From NCBI GenBank assembly GCA_023150375.1, contig JAKLLA010000011.1, positions 1 through 64,000 on the forward strand: a stretch of DNA of 64,000 bases. Reading direction: 5' to 3'. Origin of the DNA: Burkholderiaceae bacterium. GTDB taxonomy: Bacteria > Pseudomonadota > Gammaproteobacteria > Burkholderiales > Burkholderiaceae_C. The position numbers and the translations under genes were made by a program. Every line of letters begins with the position of its first letter. Within the stretch, counting starts at the first letter, position 1. The notes below the pieces were generated by a model. The model saw only the letters and a list, made by a program, of their open reading frames with translations. It was not told the DNA's origin and ran no database searches. Of this stretch, positions 8,779 through 18,165 are shown one piece after another.

Positions 8779-10455
8779 ATGAAAGCACCCAACAACGGCT
8801 GGTGGCGCGGCGGCGTCGTCTACCAGATCTATCCGCGCAGCTTCGCCGACAGCAACGGCGACGGCATCGGTGACCTGCCCGGCATCACCGCCCGGCTGCC
8901 CTACGTGGCCTCGCTCGGAGTCGATGCGATCTGGCTGTCGCCCTTCTTCACCTCGCCGATGAAGGACTACGGCTACGACGTGAGCGACTACTGCAACGTC
9001 GATTCGATCTTCGGCACGCTGGCCGACTTCCGCACCCTGCTGGATACCGCCCACGGCCTGGGCCTGAAGGTGATGATCGACCAGGTGCTCTCGCACACCA
9101 GCGACCAGCACCCCTGGTTCAAGGAAAGCCGCGCCAGCCGCGACAACCCGAAGGCCGACTGGTACGTCTGGGCCGACCCCAAGGCCGACGGCACGCCGCC
9201 CAACAACTGGCTGTCCATCTTCGGCGGCAGCGCCTGGCACTGGGACACGCGGCGCTGCCAGTACTACCTGCACAACTTCCTGACCAGCCAGCCGGACCTG
9301 AACTTCCACCAACCGGCGGTGCAGGACGCGCTGCTGGAGACGGTGAAGTTCTGGCTCGACCTCGGTGTGGACGGTTATCGCCTGGACACCGCCAATTTCT
9401 ACTTCCACGACGCCCAGCTGCGCGACAACCCGCCGCGCGGGCGGCCGACCGGCGAGGATCCGGCGGTCAACTCGCTCAACCCCTACGCCTGGCAGTGGCA
9501 CCGCCACGACAAGAGCCAGCCGGAGAACCTGGCCTTCCTGCAGCGCCTGCGCGCGCTGCTCGACCAGTATCCGCACACCACGACGGTCGGCGAGATCGGC
9601 GACGACGACGGCCTGGCGCGCATGGCCGAGTACACCAGCGCCGGTCCGAACGGTGAAGACCGGCTGCACATGGCCTACTGCTTCGACCTGCTCGGCCGGC
9701 CGCACGACGCGCCCTTCCTGCACGCGTTGATGACGCGCGTCGAGCAGGTGATCGGCAGCGGCTGGCCCTGCTGGGCGCTGTCCAACCACGACTGCGTGCG
9801 CCTGGCCACGCGCTGGAGCGAGGGCGACGGCGAGCGCGCCACGCCCGGCCTGCTGCGCATCGCCGCGGCGCTGCAGATGACGCTGCGCGGCTCGCCCTGC
9901 CTCTACCAGGGCGACGAGCTGGGCCTGCCCGAAGCGGACATCGCCTACGAGGACCTGCACGACCCCTACGGCATCGAGATGTGGCCCGACTTCAAGGGCC
10001 GCGACGGCTGCCGTACGCCCATGCCCTGGGTGGCCGAGGCGGCCGACCTGGGCTTCGGCAGCGGGGCGACCCGGCCCTGGCTGCCGCTGGCCGAGCCGCA
10101 CCGCGCCCTGGCCGTCGATCGCCAGGAGGCCGACGCCCAGTCGCTGCTGCACTTCTACCGCCGCCTGCTGCGCTGGCGCCGCCAGCAGCCGGCGCTCATC
10201 TCCGGCACGCAGACGCTGCTGCCGGCGCACGCGCAGGTCTTCGCCTTCGTGCGCGAGGAGCCGGCCAAGGCGGGCCAGCGGGGCCAGCGCCTGCTGTGCG
10301 CCTACAACTTCAGTGCTCGCCCGGCCCGCCTGGAGCTGCCCGCCGATCTGTGGGTGGCCAGCCTGTGCAGCGCCAGCGGCGTGGTCGGGGGCCGGCCCGA
10401 TGCCGAGGGCATCGAGCTGGCACCCTGGGGCGGCCTGATCGCCCACCTGTCCTGA
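8779..10455 (+). CDS. aglA: Alpha-glucosidase (GH13, AglA-like)
   Basis: Cytoplasmic alpha-glucosidase (558 residues) that hydrolyses imported alpha-glucosides to glucose plus the second sugar. GH13 regions are visible in order: GGVVYQIYPRSFADSNGDG at the start, VMIDQVLSHTSDQHPWF (98-114), GVDGYRLDTANFYF with nucleophile Asp203, VGEIGDDDG with acid Glu272, and LSNHDCVR with Asp338. There is no signal sequence. The arrangement resembles proteobacterial enzymes preferring maltose, sucrose or other small alpha-glucosides (GH13_17/23 group). A TAGGAG ribosome site precedes the ATG. Its placement between the permease and ATPase genes matches the rhizobial aglEFGAK order. Confidence 0.93.
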   Translation: MKAPNNGWWRGGVVYQIYPRSFADSNGDGIGDLPGITARLPYVASLGVDAIWLSPFFTSPMKDYGYDVSDYCNVDSIFGTLADFRTLLDTAHGLGLKVMIDQVLSHTSDQHPWFKESRASRDNPKADWYVWADPKADGTPPNNWLSIFGGSAWHWDTRRCQYYLHNFLTSQPDLNFHQPAVQDALLETVKFWLDLGVDGYRLDTANFYFHDAQLRDNPPRGRPTGEDPAVNSLNPYAWQWHRHDKSQPENLAFLQRLRALLDQYPHTTTVGEIGDDDGLARMAEYTSAGPNGEDRLHMAYCFDLLGRPHDAPFLHALMTRVEQVIGSGWPCWALSNHDCVRLATRWSEGDGERATPGLLRIAAALQMTLRGSPCLYQGDELGLPEADIAYEDLHDPYGIEMWPDFKGRDGCRTPMPWVAEAADLGFGSGATRPWLPLAEPHRALAVDRQEADAQSLLHFYRRLLRWRRQQPALISGTQTLLPAHAQVFAFVREEPAKAGQRGQRLLCAYNFSARPARLELPADLWVASLCSASGVVGGRPDAEGIELAPWGGLIAHLS

Positions 10456-10475
10456 TCCGAAGGAGCGAGCCCGCC

Positions 10476-11630
<1,155 letters not shown>

Positions 11631-11721
11631 GCATGTCGGCCTGTCGTGCGAGCCGGCGCTGCACGGCCGGGCGGGTGGTTTGCGAGAATCGCTGTCTTTC
11701 CAGCCGCCGGGTGGCCCTGCC

Positions 11722-12741
11722 GTGTCGATCGATCTGAAGCAACTGTCCGCGAGGCTCGGCCTGTCCCAGACGACGGTGAGCCGGGCGCTCAACGGCTACA
11801 GCGACGTCAGCGCCAAGACGCGCGAGCGCGTCGCGAAGATGGCGCAGGAGCTGGGTTACCAGCCCAACCTGGCGGCGCGCCGCCTGGCCCGCGGTCAGGC
11901 CGATGCGGTGGGCATCGTCTATCCGCTCGACGCCGGCGACCTGGGCGACCCCAACTTCCTGGCCGTGGTGGAGGGCATGTCCGACCGGCTCGGCGCCGAG
12001 CAGATGGACCTGCTGATCGCTTCGGCGCGCGAGACCGACGAGCTGCGCACCTACGACCGCCTGCTGCGCGGCGGCCGGGTCGACGGCGTGATCGTCGCGC
12101 GCACCCGCGTGAGCGATCCGCGCATCGACTACCTGATCCAGTCGGGCTTTCCCTTCGTGGCCTACGGGCGTGTGGGGGAGCGCATGGACTTTTCCTGGTT
12201 CGACTTCGACAACGAGGCCGGCGGCGCGCTGGCCGTGCACGAGCTCGGGCGGCGGGGTCACCGCGACATCGCCTTCGTGCACGCGCCACCGCACCTGAAC
12301 TTCGCCCGCCAGCGGCGCAGCGGCTTTCTGCGGGCGCTGCGCGAGGCCGGCCTGCCGCTGCGCGAGGAGGCCATGGTGGAGGCCAGCCTGTCGCGCCGTG
12401 GCGGCTATGCGGCCGCGCAGCGTGTGCTGGCGCTCGACCCCCGACCCACCGCGATCTTCGTCGACGACAACCTCTGCGGCATCGGGGTGGTGCGTGCGCT
12501 GCTGGACGCGCAGGTGGCGATCGGCCGCGACATCTCGGTGATCGTCTACGACGGCGTGCCGCCCGACACGCTGCTGACCGGCCAAAGCATCGCCGCCATC
12601 GAGCAGCCCACCGCCTACGAGGCCGGCCGCACGCTCGCCGAGATGCTGCTGCGGGTGATCCGCGAGCCGGCCGCCTCCCCCCAGCACCTGCTGCGCCGGC
12701 CGGTCTTCGTCGACGGCAGCTCGATCGGGCCTGCGCCCTGA
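11722..12741 (+). CDS. LacI-family transcriptional regulator (AglR-like)
   Basis: DNA-binding repressor of 339 residues. The N-terminal LacI helix-turn-helix and hinge are unmistakable (LKQLSARLGLSQTTVSRALNG, then ELGYQPNLAARRLARG), followed by a periplasmic-binding-protein-like sugar domain. The start was set at GTG 11722, since the HTH begins right after it; an in-frame TTG at 11680 would add an unusual 14-residue leader. It sits at the end of the transporter operon. The four AAGCGCTT palindromes upstream of the amylosucrase, porin and binding-protein genes are its probable operators. The rhizobial AglR, in the same context, represses until alpha-glucosides are present; that role is inferred here. 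Confidence 0.9.
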   Translation: MSIDLKQLSARLGLSQTTVSRALNGYSDVSAKTRERVAKMAQELGYQPNLAARRLARGQADAVGIVYPLDAGDLGDPNFLAVVEGMSDRLGAEQMDLLIASARETDELRTYDRLLRGGRVDGVIVARTRVSDPRIDYLIQSGFPFVAYGRVGERMDFSWFDFDNEAGGALAVHELGRRGHRDIAFVHAPPHLNFARQRRSGFLRALREAGLPLREEAMVEASLSRRGGYAAAQRVLALDPRPTAIFVDDNLCGIGVVRALLDAQVAIGRDISVIVYDGVPPDTLLTGQSIAAIEQPTAYEAGRTLAEMLLRVIREPAASPQHLLRRPVFVDGSSIGPAP

Positions 12742-12782
12742 GCGTGCCGTGCCCGCCGGCGGCAGGGGCGGCGGCGGCCGTA

Positions 12783-14315
12783 TCAGACCCGGGCGCCCGG
12801 CAGCCGCAGCGTGACGCGTAGCCCGCCGGCCGGGCTGGGCGCCAGCTCGAGCTGGCCGCCGTAGAGCTGCGCCAGCTCCTGCACGATGGACAGGCCCAGG
12901 CCGCTGCCAGGCACCGATTCGTCCAGGCGGGTGCCGCGGGTGAGCACGGCCTCGCGGCGTTCGGCGGCGATGCCGGGGCCGTCGTCGTCGACCTGCAGCA
13001 GCAGGGTCGCGCCGGTCGATCCAGCGAGTCCGGTCGGCCCGGGCTCGAGGCGGACCTGCACGCTCACCTGCTGGCGGGCCCACTTGCAGGCGTTGTCCAG
13101 CAGGTTGCCGAGCATTTCCTGCAGGTCCTGCGCGTCGCCGGCGAAGGCGATGCCAGGGTCCGGCGCGCCGGCGTCGAGCCGCAGCGGCCGCTCGGCGTGC
13201 ACCCGGGCCATGACGCGCAGCAGGCCCTCCAGCAGCGGGGCGACGGTGCAGCGGCTGCCGGGCAGACCGGGCAGGCCCGGGGCCGCCGCGGCACGGGCGC
13301 GCGCCAGCTGCCGCTCGACCTGGCCGCGCGCCAGCGCGACCTGCTGCTCGATCAGCGCGGGCAGCTCGGCCGCAGCCTGCGGATCGTGGCGGGCCGCCTG
13401 GGCGGCCTGCGCCAGCACGGCCAGCGGCGTTTTCACCGCGTGGGCCAGGTCGCCGGCCTGGGCGCGCGCCCGCGCCACGACCTGGGCGTGGCGGTCCAGC
13501 ACGGCGTCGAAGTCGGCGACCAGTGGCTGCAGCTCCTGGGGAAAGGGCCCGACCAGCCGGGCCGTGCGACCCGCGTGCAGCGCGGCGAGCGCGCGCTGCA
13601 GGGCGCGCAGCGGTGCCAGGCCGACCTGCACCTGGGCGAGGGCCGCCAGGCAGAGCAGCAGCAGCAGCGCTGCCAGCGACGCCGCCAGCGTGCCGGCAAA
13701 GTGGTCGACGGCCTGCTCGGTCTCGGCCAGGTCGGCCGCCACCATCAGGCGCCAGACCGGCGCACCGGTGTCGCCAGGGGCGTCGGCCGCAGCGGCTGCA
13801 TCGGCCTTGTGGGCCTTGTGGGCCGCAGCGGCGGGTTCGGCCGGTTCGGCCCGGCCCTGGCGCAGGCTGCGCTCGGCCAGCAGCAGCCGGGTGCCGCCGG
13901 GGCCGGCCACTTCGTGCAGGTGCACCGCGCCGTCGCCGATGGGATCGGCGGGGGCCTGCAGCTCGGTGTCCCAGAGCGAGCGCGAGCGCAGCAGGCCGCG
14001 CCGAGCGGCGCCGTCGTGCGAGGCCTGGTCGACCTGCCAGTACAGGCCGCTGTAGGGGCGCGACCAGCGCGGGTCGCTGAGCCCGGCCGGATCCAGCCGG
14101 GGCTGGCCGGCCGCGTCGAAGGTCAGCCGGGCGGTGAGCTGGTCGAGCTGCGCCGTCAGCAGGGTGGCGAACTGCTGCCGCACATGGTCGCGGAACAGCC
14201 CGGCCAGCAGCACGCCGGCCAGCAGCAGCGCGACCAGCAGGGCGACCAGCGTGGCCACCAGCAGGCGCGCGCGCAGCGAGTTCTGCAGAGCCTGGCGCCC
14301 TTCGCGCCCGATCAT
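12783..14315 (-). CDS. Sensor histidine kinase, PhoQ-like
   Basis: Membrane sensor kinase of 510 residues. Helix 1 (about 17-40), a periplasmic loop of roughly 165 residues with a low-complexity His/Lys/Ala-rich insert (HKAHKADAAAAADAP), and helix 2 (about 210-232) are followed by a HAMP-like linker. Then come the H-box DLAHAVKTPLAVL, N-box MLGNLLDNACKWA, G1 DDDGPGI and G2 GSGLGLSIV. The HAVKTPL form of the H-box is that of the PhoQ group. Its ATG overlaps the stop of the response regulator by four bases, so the pair is co-translated. The signal is unknown; linkage to the PepSY protein and cytochrome genes suggests an envelope or redox cue. Confidence 0.9.
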   Translation of the reverse strand: MIGREGRQALQNSLRARLLVATLVALLVALLLAGVLLAGLFRDHVRQQFATLLTAQLDQLTARLTFDAAGQPRLDPAGLSDPRWSRPYSGLYWQVDQASHDGAARRGLLRSRSLWDTELQAPADPIGDGAVHLHEVAGPGGTRLLLAERSLRQGRAEPAEPAAAAHKAHKADAAAAADAPGDTGAPVWRLMVAADLAETEQAVDHFAGTLAASLAALLLLLCLAALAQVQVGLAPLRALQRALAALHAGRTARLVGPFPQELQPLVADFDAVLDRHAQVVARARAQAGDLAHAVKTPLAVLAQAAQAARHDPQAAAELPALIEQQVALARGQVERQLARARAAAAPGLPGLPGSRCTVAPLLEGLLRVMARVHAERPLRLDAGAPDPGIAFAGDAQDLQEMLGNLLDNACKWARQQVSVQVRLEPGPTGLAGSTGATLLLQVDDDGPGIAAERREAVLTRGTRLDESVPGSGLGLSIVQELAQLYGGQLELAPSPAGGLRVTLRLPGARV

Positions 14316-14974
14316 GCGCCGCCCTGCAGCCGGTAGCCCAGGCCGCGCACGGTCTCGATGCAGTCGGGCGGCAGCTTGCGGCGCAGCCGGCCGACGAAGA
14401 CCTCGATGGTGTTGGAGTCGCGGTCGTGGTCCTGCGCGTAGAGGTGCTCGGTGAGCTCGCTGCGCGAGACCACCTGGCCGGGGCGGTGCATCAGGTAGGC
14501 CAGCAGGCGGTACTCGTGGGAGGTCAGCGTCACGGGCTGTCCGCCCAGGGTGACGCGGCCGCTGCGGGTGTCCAGCGTGATCGTGCCGCAGCGCAGCAGC
14601 GGCGAGGCCAGTCCCTGGGCGCGGCGGATCAGCGCGCGCAGCCGCGCGAGCAGCTCTTCGGTGTGGAAGGGCTTGGCCAGGTAGTCGTCCGCCCCGGCGT
14701 CGATGCCGGCCACCTTCTCGTGCCAGCGGTCACGCGCGGTGAGGATCAGCACCGGCATCGCCAGCCCGGCTTCGCGCCAGCGCTGCAGCACGGTCAGGCC
14801 GTCGAGCTGCGGCAGGCCCAGGTCGAGCAGCACGGCGTCGAAGGGCTCGGTGGCGCCCAGGTGCCAGGCGTCGCGGCCGTTGTCGACCGCATCGACGACA
14901 TAGCCGGCGCACTCCAGGTCGCGGCGCAGCGCGGCGCGCAGCGTCGGTTCGTCCTCGACCAGCAGGATCCTCAT
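14312..14974 (-). CDS. OmpR/PhoB-family response regulator
   Basis: A 220-residue two-component regulator. The receiver domain has the acidic pair at residues 7-9 (VEDEP), phosphoacceptor Asp51 (VLLDLGLP), a conserved Thr in ILTARD and Lys in YLAKPF. The C-terminal winged helix begins near residue 127 and has SHEYRLLAYL and the recognition helix SNTIEVFVGRLRRKL. Its gene overlaps both neighbours by four bases: PepSY upstream and the kinase downstream. OmpR-type proteins bind direct repeats with 10-11 bp period; the array at 15381-15417 in the divergent promoter fits that geometry. Confidence 0.92.
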   Translation of the reverse strand: MRILLVEDEPTLRAALRRDLECAGYVVDAVDNGRDAWHLGATEPFDAVLLDLGLPQLDGLTVLQRWREAGLAMPVLILTARDRWHEKVAGIDAGADDYLAKPFHTEELLARLRALIRRAQGLASPLLRCGTITLDTRSGRVTLGGQPVTLTSHEYRLLAYLMHRPGQVVSRSELTEHLYAQDHDRDSNTIEVFVGRLRRKLPPDCIETVRGLGYRLQGGA

Positions 14975-15354
14975 CGCTGCCGCCCTCCGGATCGGCCGTT
15001 CTTCTGCCGCTGCGAGAGCACTTCACCGCTGCGCGCGTCCAGCGCCAGTTCGAACAGCAGGCCGTCCTGGCGCAGCAGCTTGACCTCGTAGATCCAGCGG
15101 CCGTCGTCGCGCTCGAGTTCGACTTCGAGCACCTGGCCGGGGTGGCGGCGCTGCAGGCGCTCGAGCAGCGTGCTCAGCGGCAGCACTTCGCCGGCGCGCA
15201 GGGCGGCGCGGGCCCGCTCGTGATCGTCGTCATCGTGGGCCTGCGCCGGGGCCAGCAGGCCCGCCAGGACCAGCAGGCCGGCCAGCGCCCGCGCCGCCAC
15301 CCGGCCGGCGCGGCTTGCCGGGCAGGGGGGGGCAGGGGCGCAGTTCACCGACAT
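14971..15354 (-). CDS. PepSY-domain periplasmic protein
   Basis: A small exported protein (127 residues). A signal peptide spans about residues 1-40 (ending APAQAH). The mature part starts with an acidic HDDDDHE stretch and contains a single PepSY domain (LLERLQRRHPGQVLEVELERDDGRWIYEVKLL..LDARSGEVL), the YpeB/PepSY fold found in protease inhibitors and in many periplasmic redox-linked proteins. It is the first gene of a PepSY-regulator-kinase operon with four-base overlaps, a pairing common in proteobacteria, where the PepSY protein may tune the sensor. It diverges from the SHP cytochrome gene. Confidence 0.85.
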   Translation of the reverse strand: MSVNCAPAPPCPASRAGRVAARALAGLLVLAGLLAPAQAHDDDDHERARAALRAGEVLPLSTLLERLQRRHPGQVLEVELERDDGRWIYEVKLLRQDGLLFELALDARSGEVLSQRQKNGRSGGRQR

Positions 15355-15373
15355 GGCCCGGCATTCTGCGGCC

Positions 15374-15417
15374 CCGAAGCTGAACGGCCGATGAACGCCG
15401 CCTTCAGCTTCGGTTCA
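15374..15417. promoter_or_regulatory. 11-bp periodic half-site array between PepSY and SHP genes
   Basis: TGAA occurs at 15381 and 15392, and its complement TTCA at 15403 and 15414. All four starts are exactly 11 bp apart. The array sits within a perfect 11-bp inverted repeat, CCGAAGCTGAA (15374-15384) and TTCAGCTTCGG (15403-15413). Direct repeats at 11 bp are the binding pattern of OmpR/PhoB-type regulators, so this is a candidate target of the neighbouring response regulator, controlling both divergent units. Confidence 0.6.
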
Positions 15418-15479
15418 ATGGCCCGCGCGAAGAATGGCCGGCATCGACCCTCGGGTCTGCCCCATCGCCGGATGCCGCC

Positions 15480-15911
15480 ATGTCCCCCCCGCTTCGCTTC
15501 CTTCCCCGGGCCGCTGCCCAGCCACGCACGCTGCTGCTGGCCGCCGCGCTGGCGCTGTGCGCCGCTTCGGCCAGCGCGGCCGACACCGACCCCCTGGCGC
15601 AGCAGGCGCGCTTCAGCGCCGAGGCACGCAGCACGGCCGACGCCGCGCGCGGCCGGCTCTTCTTCACCAGCCGGCACGGCGGCGAGTGGTCCTGCGCCTC
15701 CTGCCACGGCAACCCGCCGACCGCGCGGGGCCAGCATGCCAGCACCGGCAAGGTCCTCGAGCCGCTGGCGCCGGCCTTCAACCCGCGGGCCTTCACCGAC
15801 AGCGCCCGGGTCGACAAGTGGTTCGGCCGCAACTGCCGCGATGTGCTCAAGCGTGAATGCAGCGCCGCCGAGAAGGCCGATGTGCTGGCCTGGCTGAACA
15901 GCCTGAAGTGA
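15480..15911 (+). CDS. SHP-like c-type cytochrome (DUF1924)
   Basis: A periplasmic monoheme cytochrome c of 143 residues with a signal peptide of about 34 residues (ending ASASAA) and one heme site, CASCH (72-76). The pattern ARGRLFFTSRHGGEWSCASCH and the later WFGRNCRDVLKREC, with two extra cysteines (119, 127), are typical of sphaeroides heme protein (SHP). Family members are high-spin oxygen/NO-binding cytochromes with an Asn distal ligand and a disulfide. The gene is followed by diheme cytochrome c and cytochrome b genes, the arrangement known for SHP in other proteobacteria, where electrons are thought to pass from cytochrome b through the diheme protein to SHP. Confidence 0.88.
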   Translation: MSPPLRFLPRAAAQPRTLLLAAALALCAASASAADTDPLAQQARFSAEARSTADAARGRLFFTSRHGGEWSCASCHGNPPTARGQHASTGKVLEPLAPAFNPRAFTDSARVDKWFGRNCRDVLKRECSAAEKADVLAWLNSLK

Positions 15912-15931
15912 TTCCGTCCAGGAGAACACCC

Positions 15932-16495
15932 ATGAGAACCTCCATGACCGTATCGATGCCATCCGGGGCCCGGCGCCTGCGCCCGGCCCCGCGGGTGGGC
16001 CTGCTGGTGGCGGCACTGTGCCTGGTCGCCTCGGCCATTCCCACCCAGGCCCAGGCCGACAGCGACCGGCTGATGCCCCGCGTCACGCCCAAGGCCTACG
16101 TGCAGGAGTGCGCCGCCTGCCACACCGCCTATGCGCCGGCGCTGCTGCCCGCAGCCTCCTGGCAGCGCCTGATGGGCGGGCTCGAGAAGCACTACGGCAG
16201 CGACGCCTCGCTCGACCCCGCCACGGTGACGCAGCTCAGCCAGTGGCTGCAGGCCAACGCCGGCAGCTACAAGCGCGTGCACGAAGTGCCGCCGCAGGAC
16301 CGCATCACCCGCTCGGCCTGGTTCGAGCGCAAGCACCGCCGCATCGAGCCGGCCGTCTGGGCGCTGCCCAGCGTCAGGAGCCCCGCCCAGTGCAGCGCCT
16401 GCCACACCGGGGCCGACCAGGGCCGCTTCGACGACGACGAGCTGCGCTACCCCGCCGGGCTGACCCTGCGCCAGCGCTGGATGTGGCACGACTGA
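15932..16495 (+). CDS. Diheme cytochrome c (DHC)
   Basis: Exported diheme cytochrome of 187 residues. The signal peptide covers about residues 1-42 (LLVAALCLVASAIPTQAQA), and the two heme-binding motifs are CAACH (60-64) and CSACH (154-158). The domain LMPRVTPKAYVQECAACHTAYAPALLP is the DHC family pattern. DHC is the electron donor to SHP in Rhodobacter and Shewanella. It starts 21 bases after the SHP stop at ATG 15932, preceded by AGGAG; an upstream in-frame ATG inside the SHP gene was rejected. Axial ligands beyond the two CxxCH histidines cannot be assigned with certainty. Confidence 0.9.
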   Translation: MRTSMTVSMPSGARRLRPAPRVGLLVAALCLVASAIPTQAQADSDRLMPRVTPKAYVQECAACHTAYAPALLPAASWQRLMGGLEKHYGSDASLDPATVTQLSQWLQANAGSYKRVHEVPPQDRITRSAWFERKHRRIEPAVWALPSVRSPAQCSACHTGADQGRFDDDELRYPAGLTLRQRWMWHD

Positions 16496-16530
16496 ACGGT
16501 GACGAACCCTCGACTGCCCGGAGACTCCCC

Positions 16531-17310
16531 ATGAGCACGACCCCCTCCTTCGGCGCCAGCGCCCGGACGCCCCCCTCGGCGGCCGCCCCTGCCGCCCCCG
16601 CGCGCACCCGGCGGGTGATCGACGCGCCCACCCGCATGTTCCACTGGCTCTTCGCGCTGAGCTTCACCGGGGCCTACCTGACCGGGGACTCCGAGCACTG
16701 GCGCGCCCTGCACATCACGCTGGGCTGGACGATGGCCGGGCTGCTGGCCTTTCGCGTCGTCTACGGCCTGTTCGGGCCGCGCCAGGCGCGCCTGGGCCTG
16801 CTGGCGCGCAAGCTGACCGGCGTGATGCCCTGGCTGCGCGCCAGCGCGCAGGGCAGCGCCCTGACCTCGGCGCACTGGCGCCAGGGGCAGAACCTGGCGA
16901 TGGCGGTGATCGTGGCCACGCTGCTGCTGGCCGTGCCGCCGCTGGTGGGCAGCGGCTGGGCCAGCTACGACGAATGGGGCGGCGCCTGGCTGACCGACGC
17001 CCTCGAGGAGCTGCACGAGGCGGCCGGCCAGATCTTCCTGGCCCTGGTGCTGGGCCACCTGGCGCTGCTGGCCGGCATGAGCCTGCTGCGCCGCCGCAAC
17101 CTGGCCGTGCCGATGCTCACCGGCCGCAGCGAGGGCAACGGCCCGGACCTGGCCCGGCGCAACCACGCCTGGCTGGCCCTGCTGCTGCTGCTGGCGGTGC
17201 TGGGCTACGGGGCCTGGGAATGGCAGCGCTCGCCCCAGGGGCTGCTGCCGACGGCCGCCCAGCTGCTGCAGGGCGACGGGGATGCGGGGGACGACGGGGA
17301 CGACGACTGA
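16531..17310 (+). CDS. Cytochrome b561 / Ni-hydrogenase-type cytochrome b subunit
   Basis: A membrane cytochrome b of 259 residues with a proline/alanine-rich N-terminal tail. It begins with DAPTRMFHWLFALSFTGAYLTG, the first helix of the Ni_hydr_CYTB family with its heme-ligand His, then three or four further helices with His residues (ALHITLGWTMAG, EELHEAAGQIFLALVLGHLALLAG) and a last helix before an acidic tail (GDGDAGDDGDDD). It should take electrons from the quinol pool and hand them to the diheme cytochrome. GGAGA lies just before the ATG at 16531. The same family serves uptake hydrogenases, and a hydrogenase remnant follows immediately. Confidence 0.85.
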   Translation: MSTTPSFGASARTPPSAAAPAAPARTRRVIDAPTRMFHWLFALSFTGAYLTGDSEHWRALHITLGWTMAGLLAFRVVYGLFGPRQARLGLLARKLTGVMPWLRASAQGSALTSAHWRQGQNLAMAVIVATLLLAVPPLVGSGWASYDEWGGAWLTDALEELHEAAGQIFLALVLGHLALLAGMSLLRRRNLAVPMLTGRSEGNGPDLARRNHAWLALLLLLAVLGYGAWEWQRSPQGLLPTAAQLLQGDGDAGDDGDDD

Positions 17311-17469
17311 TCCGGTCGCGGCAGGGCGGGGCTTGCGGACCCGCTGCACGACCCGACGCAGCCGCTGGAGATCCAGCGCACCCTCCACAGCTTCGACCCC
17401 TGCATCGCCCGCGCGGTGCACGTCACCGATCCGGCGGGCGAGGAACTCTGCGAGATCCGGGTGACCTGA
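17311..17469 (+). pseudogene. [NiFe]-hydrogenase large subunit, C-terminal remnant
   Basis: The frame after a stop at 17308-17310 has no start codon, but its last 45 codons read as the end of an uptake-hydrogenase large subunit (HupL/HoxG): ADPLHDPTQPLEIQRTLHSF, then DPCIARAVH, then a 15-residue tail ending EIRVT before TGA 17467-17469. Functional enzymes have DPCxxCxxH: the two cysteines bind the Ni-Fe centre, and the maturation protease cuts after the His. Here the second Cys is Arg (CGC, one base from TGC). With about 90% of the gene missing and a ligand lost, this is a dead fragment. It marks a former hydrogenase locus beside the intact cytochrome b gene. Confidence 0.85.
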
Positions 17470-17559
17470 TCGCCATCGGGCCGACGTCGTGCCGGCCGCG
17501 GACATCGCCCGCATCCCCGATACTGCGCCCTCGGTGATTTGTCACGCGAGGTGACCAAG

Positions 17560-18156
17560 ATGACAGGCATGGTGGCGTTGATTCTGGGGCTGCTGCTCTT
17601 CCTGGGCGTGCATTCGGTGCGCATCTTCGCGCCGGACTGGCGCCTGGCGCGGATCGACCGCTTCGGCGAGAACGCCTGGAAGGGCGGCTACTCGCTGCTC
17701 AGTGCGGTCGGCCTGGCGCTGATCGTCTGGGGCTACGGGGCGGCGCGCAGCGCGCCGGTGGACCTCTGGCTGCCGCCGCTCTGGACCCGCCACCTGGCGG
17801 TGCTGCTGATGTGGCCGGCCTTCGTGCTGCTGGTGGCGGCCTACCTGCCGGGCACGCAGATGAAGGCGAAGCTGCGCCACCCGATGCTGCTGGGCGTCAA
17901 GGTCTGGGCGGTGGCGCACCTGCTGGCCAACGGCCGCGCGGCCGACCTGCTGCTCTTCGGGGCCTTCCTGGCCTGGGCGGTGCTGGACCTGCGCAGCGCG
18001 CGGGATCGGGACCGCGCCGCCGGCACGGTCTACCCGGCGGGCCGCAGCGCCCGCGATGCCCTGGCCGTGGGCATCGGCACGCTGGTCTGGGCGGCCTTCT
18101 CGTTCTGGGCGCATGCCTGGCTGTTCGGCGTGGCGCCGCTGGGCCGCACGCTCTGA
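17560..18156 (+). CDS. nnrU: NnrU family membrane protein
   Basis: An integral membrane protein of about 198 residues with five or six helices. It shows the NnrU hallmarks: an early LGVHSVRIFAPDWR, and later blocks MWPAFVLLVAAYLPG and HPMLLGVKVWAVAHLLANG. NnrU was named for genes needed for nitrite and nitric oxide reduction in Rhodobacter; its biochemical role is unsettled. ATG 17560 was chosen because GAGGTGA lies directly upstream. Placement next to the SHP cytochrome cluster, whose key protein binds NO or oxygen, may be functional, but this is inference. Confidence 0.85.
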   Translation: MTGMVALILGLLLFLGVHSVRIFAPDWRLARIDRFGENAWKGGYSLLSAVGLALIVWGYGAARSAPVDLWLPPLWTRHLAVLLMWPAFVLLVAAYLPGTQMKAKLRHPMLLGVKVWAVAHLLANGRAADLLLFGAFLAWAVLDLRSARDRDRAAGTVYPAGRSARDALAVGIGTLVWAAFSFWAHAWLFGVAPLGRTL

Positions 18157-18165
18157 CACCGGCAG

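Noticed and set aside
16531-17310. Calling the cytochrome b a functional hydrogenase subunit
   Set aside because: It belongs to the same family, but it lies in the SHP-DHC operon, and the only hydrogenase sequence nearby is a dead C-terminal scrap.
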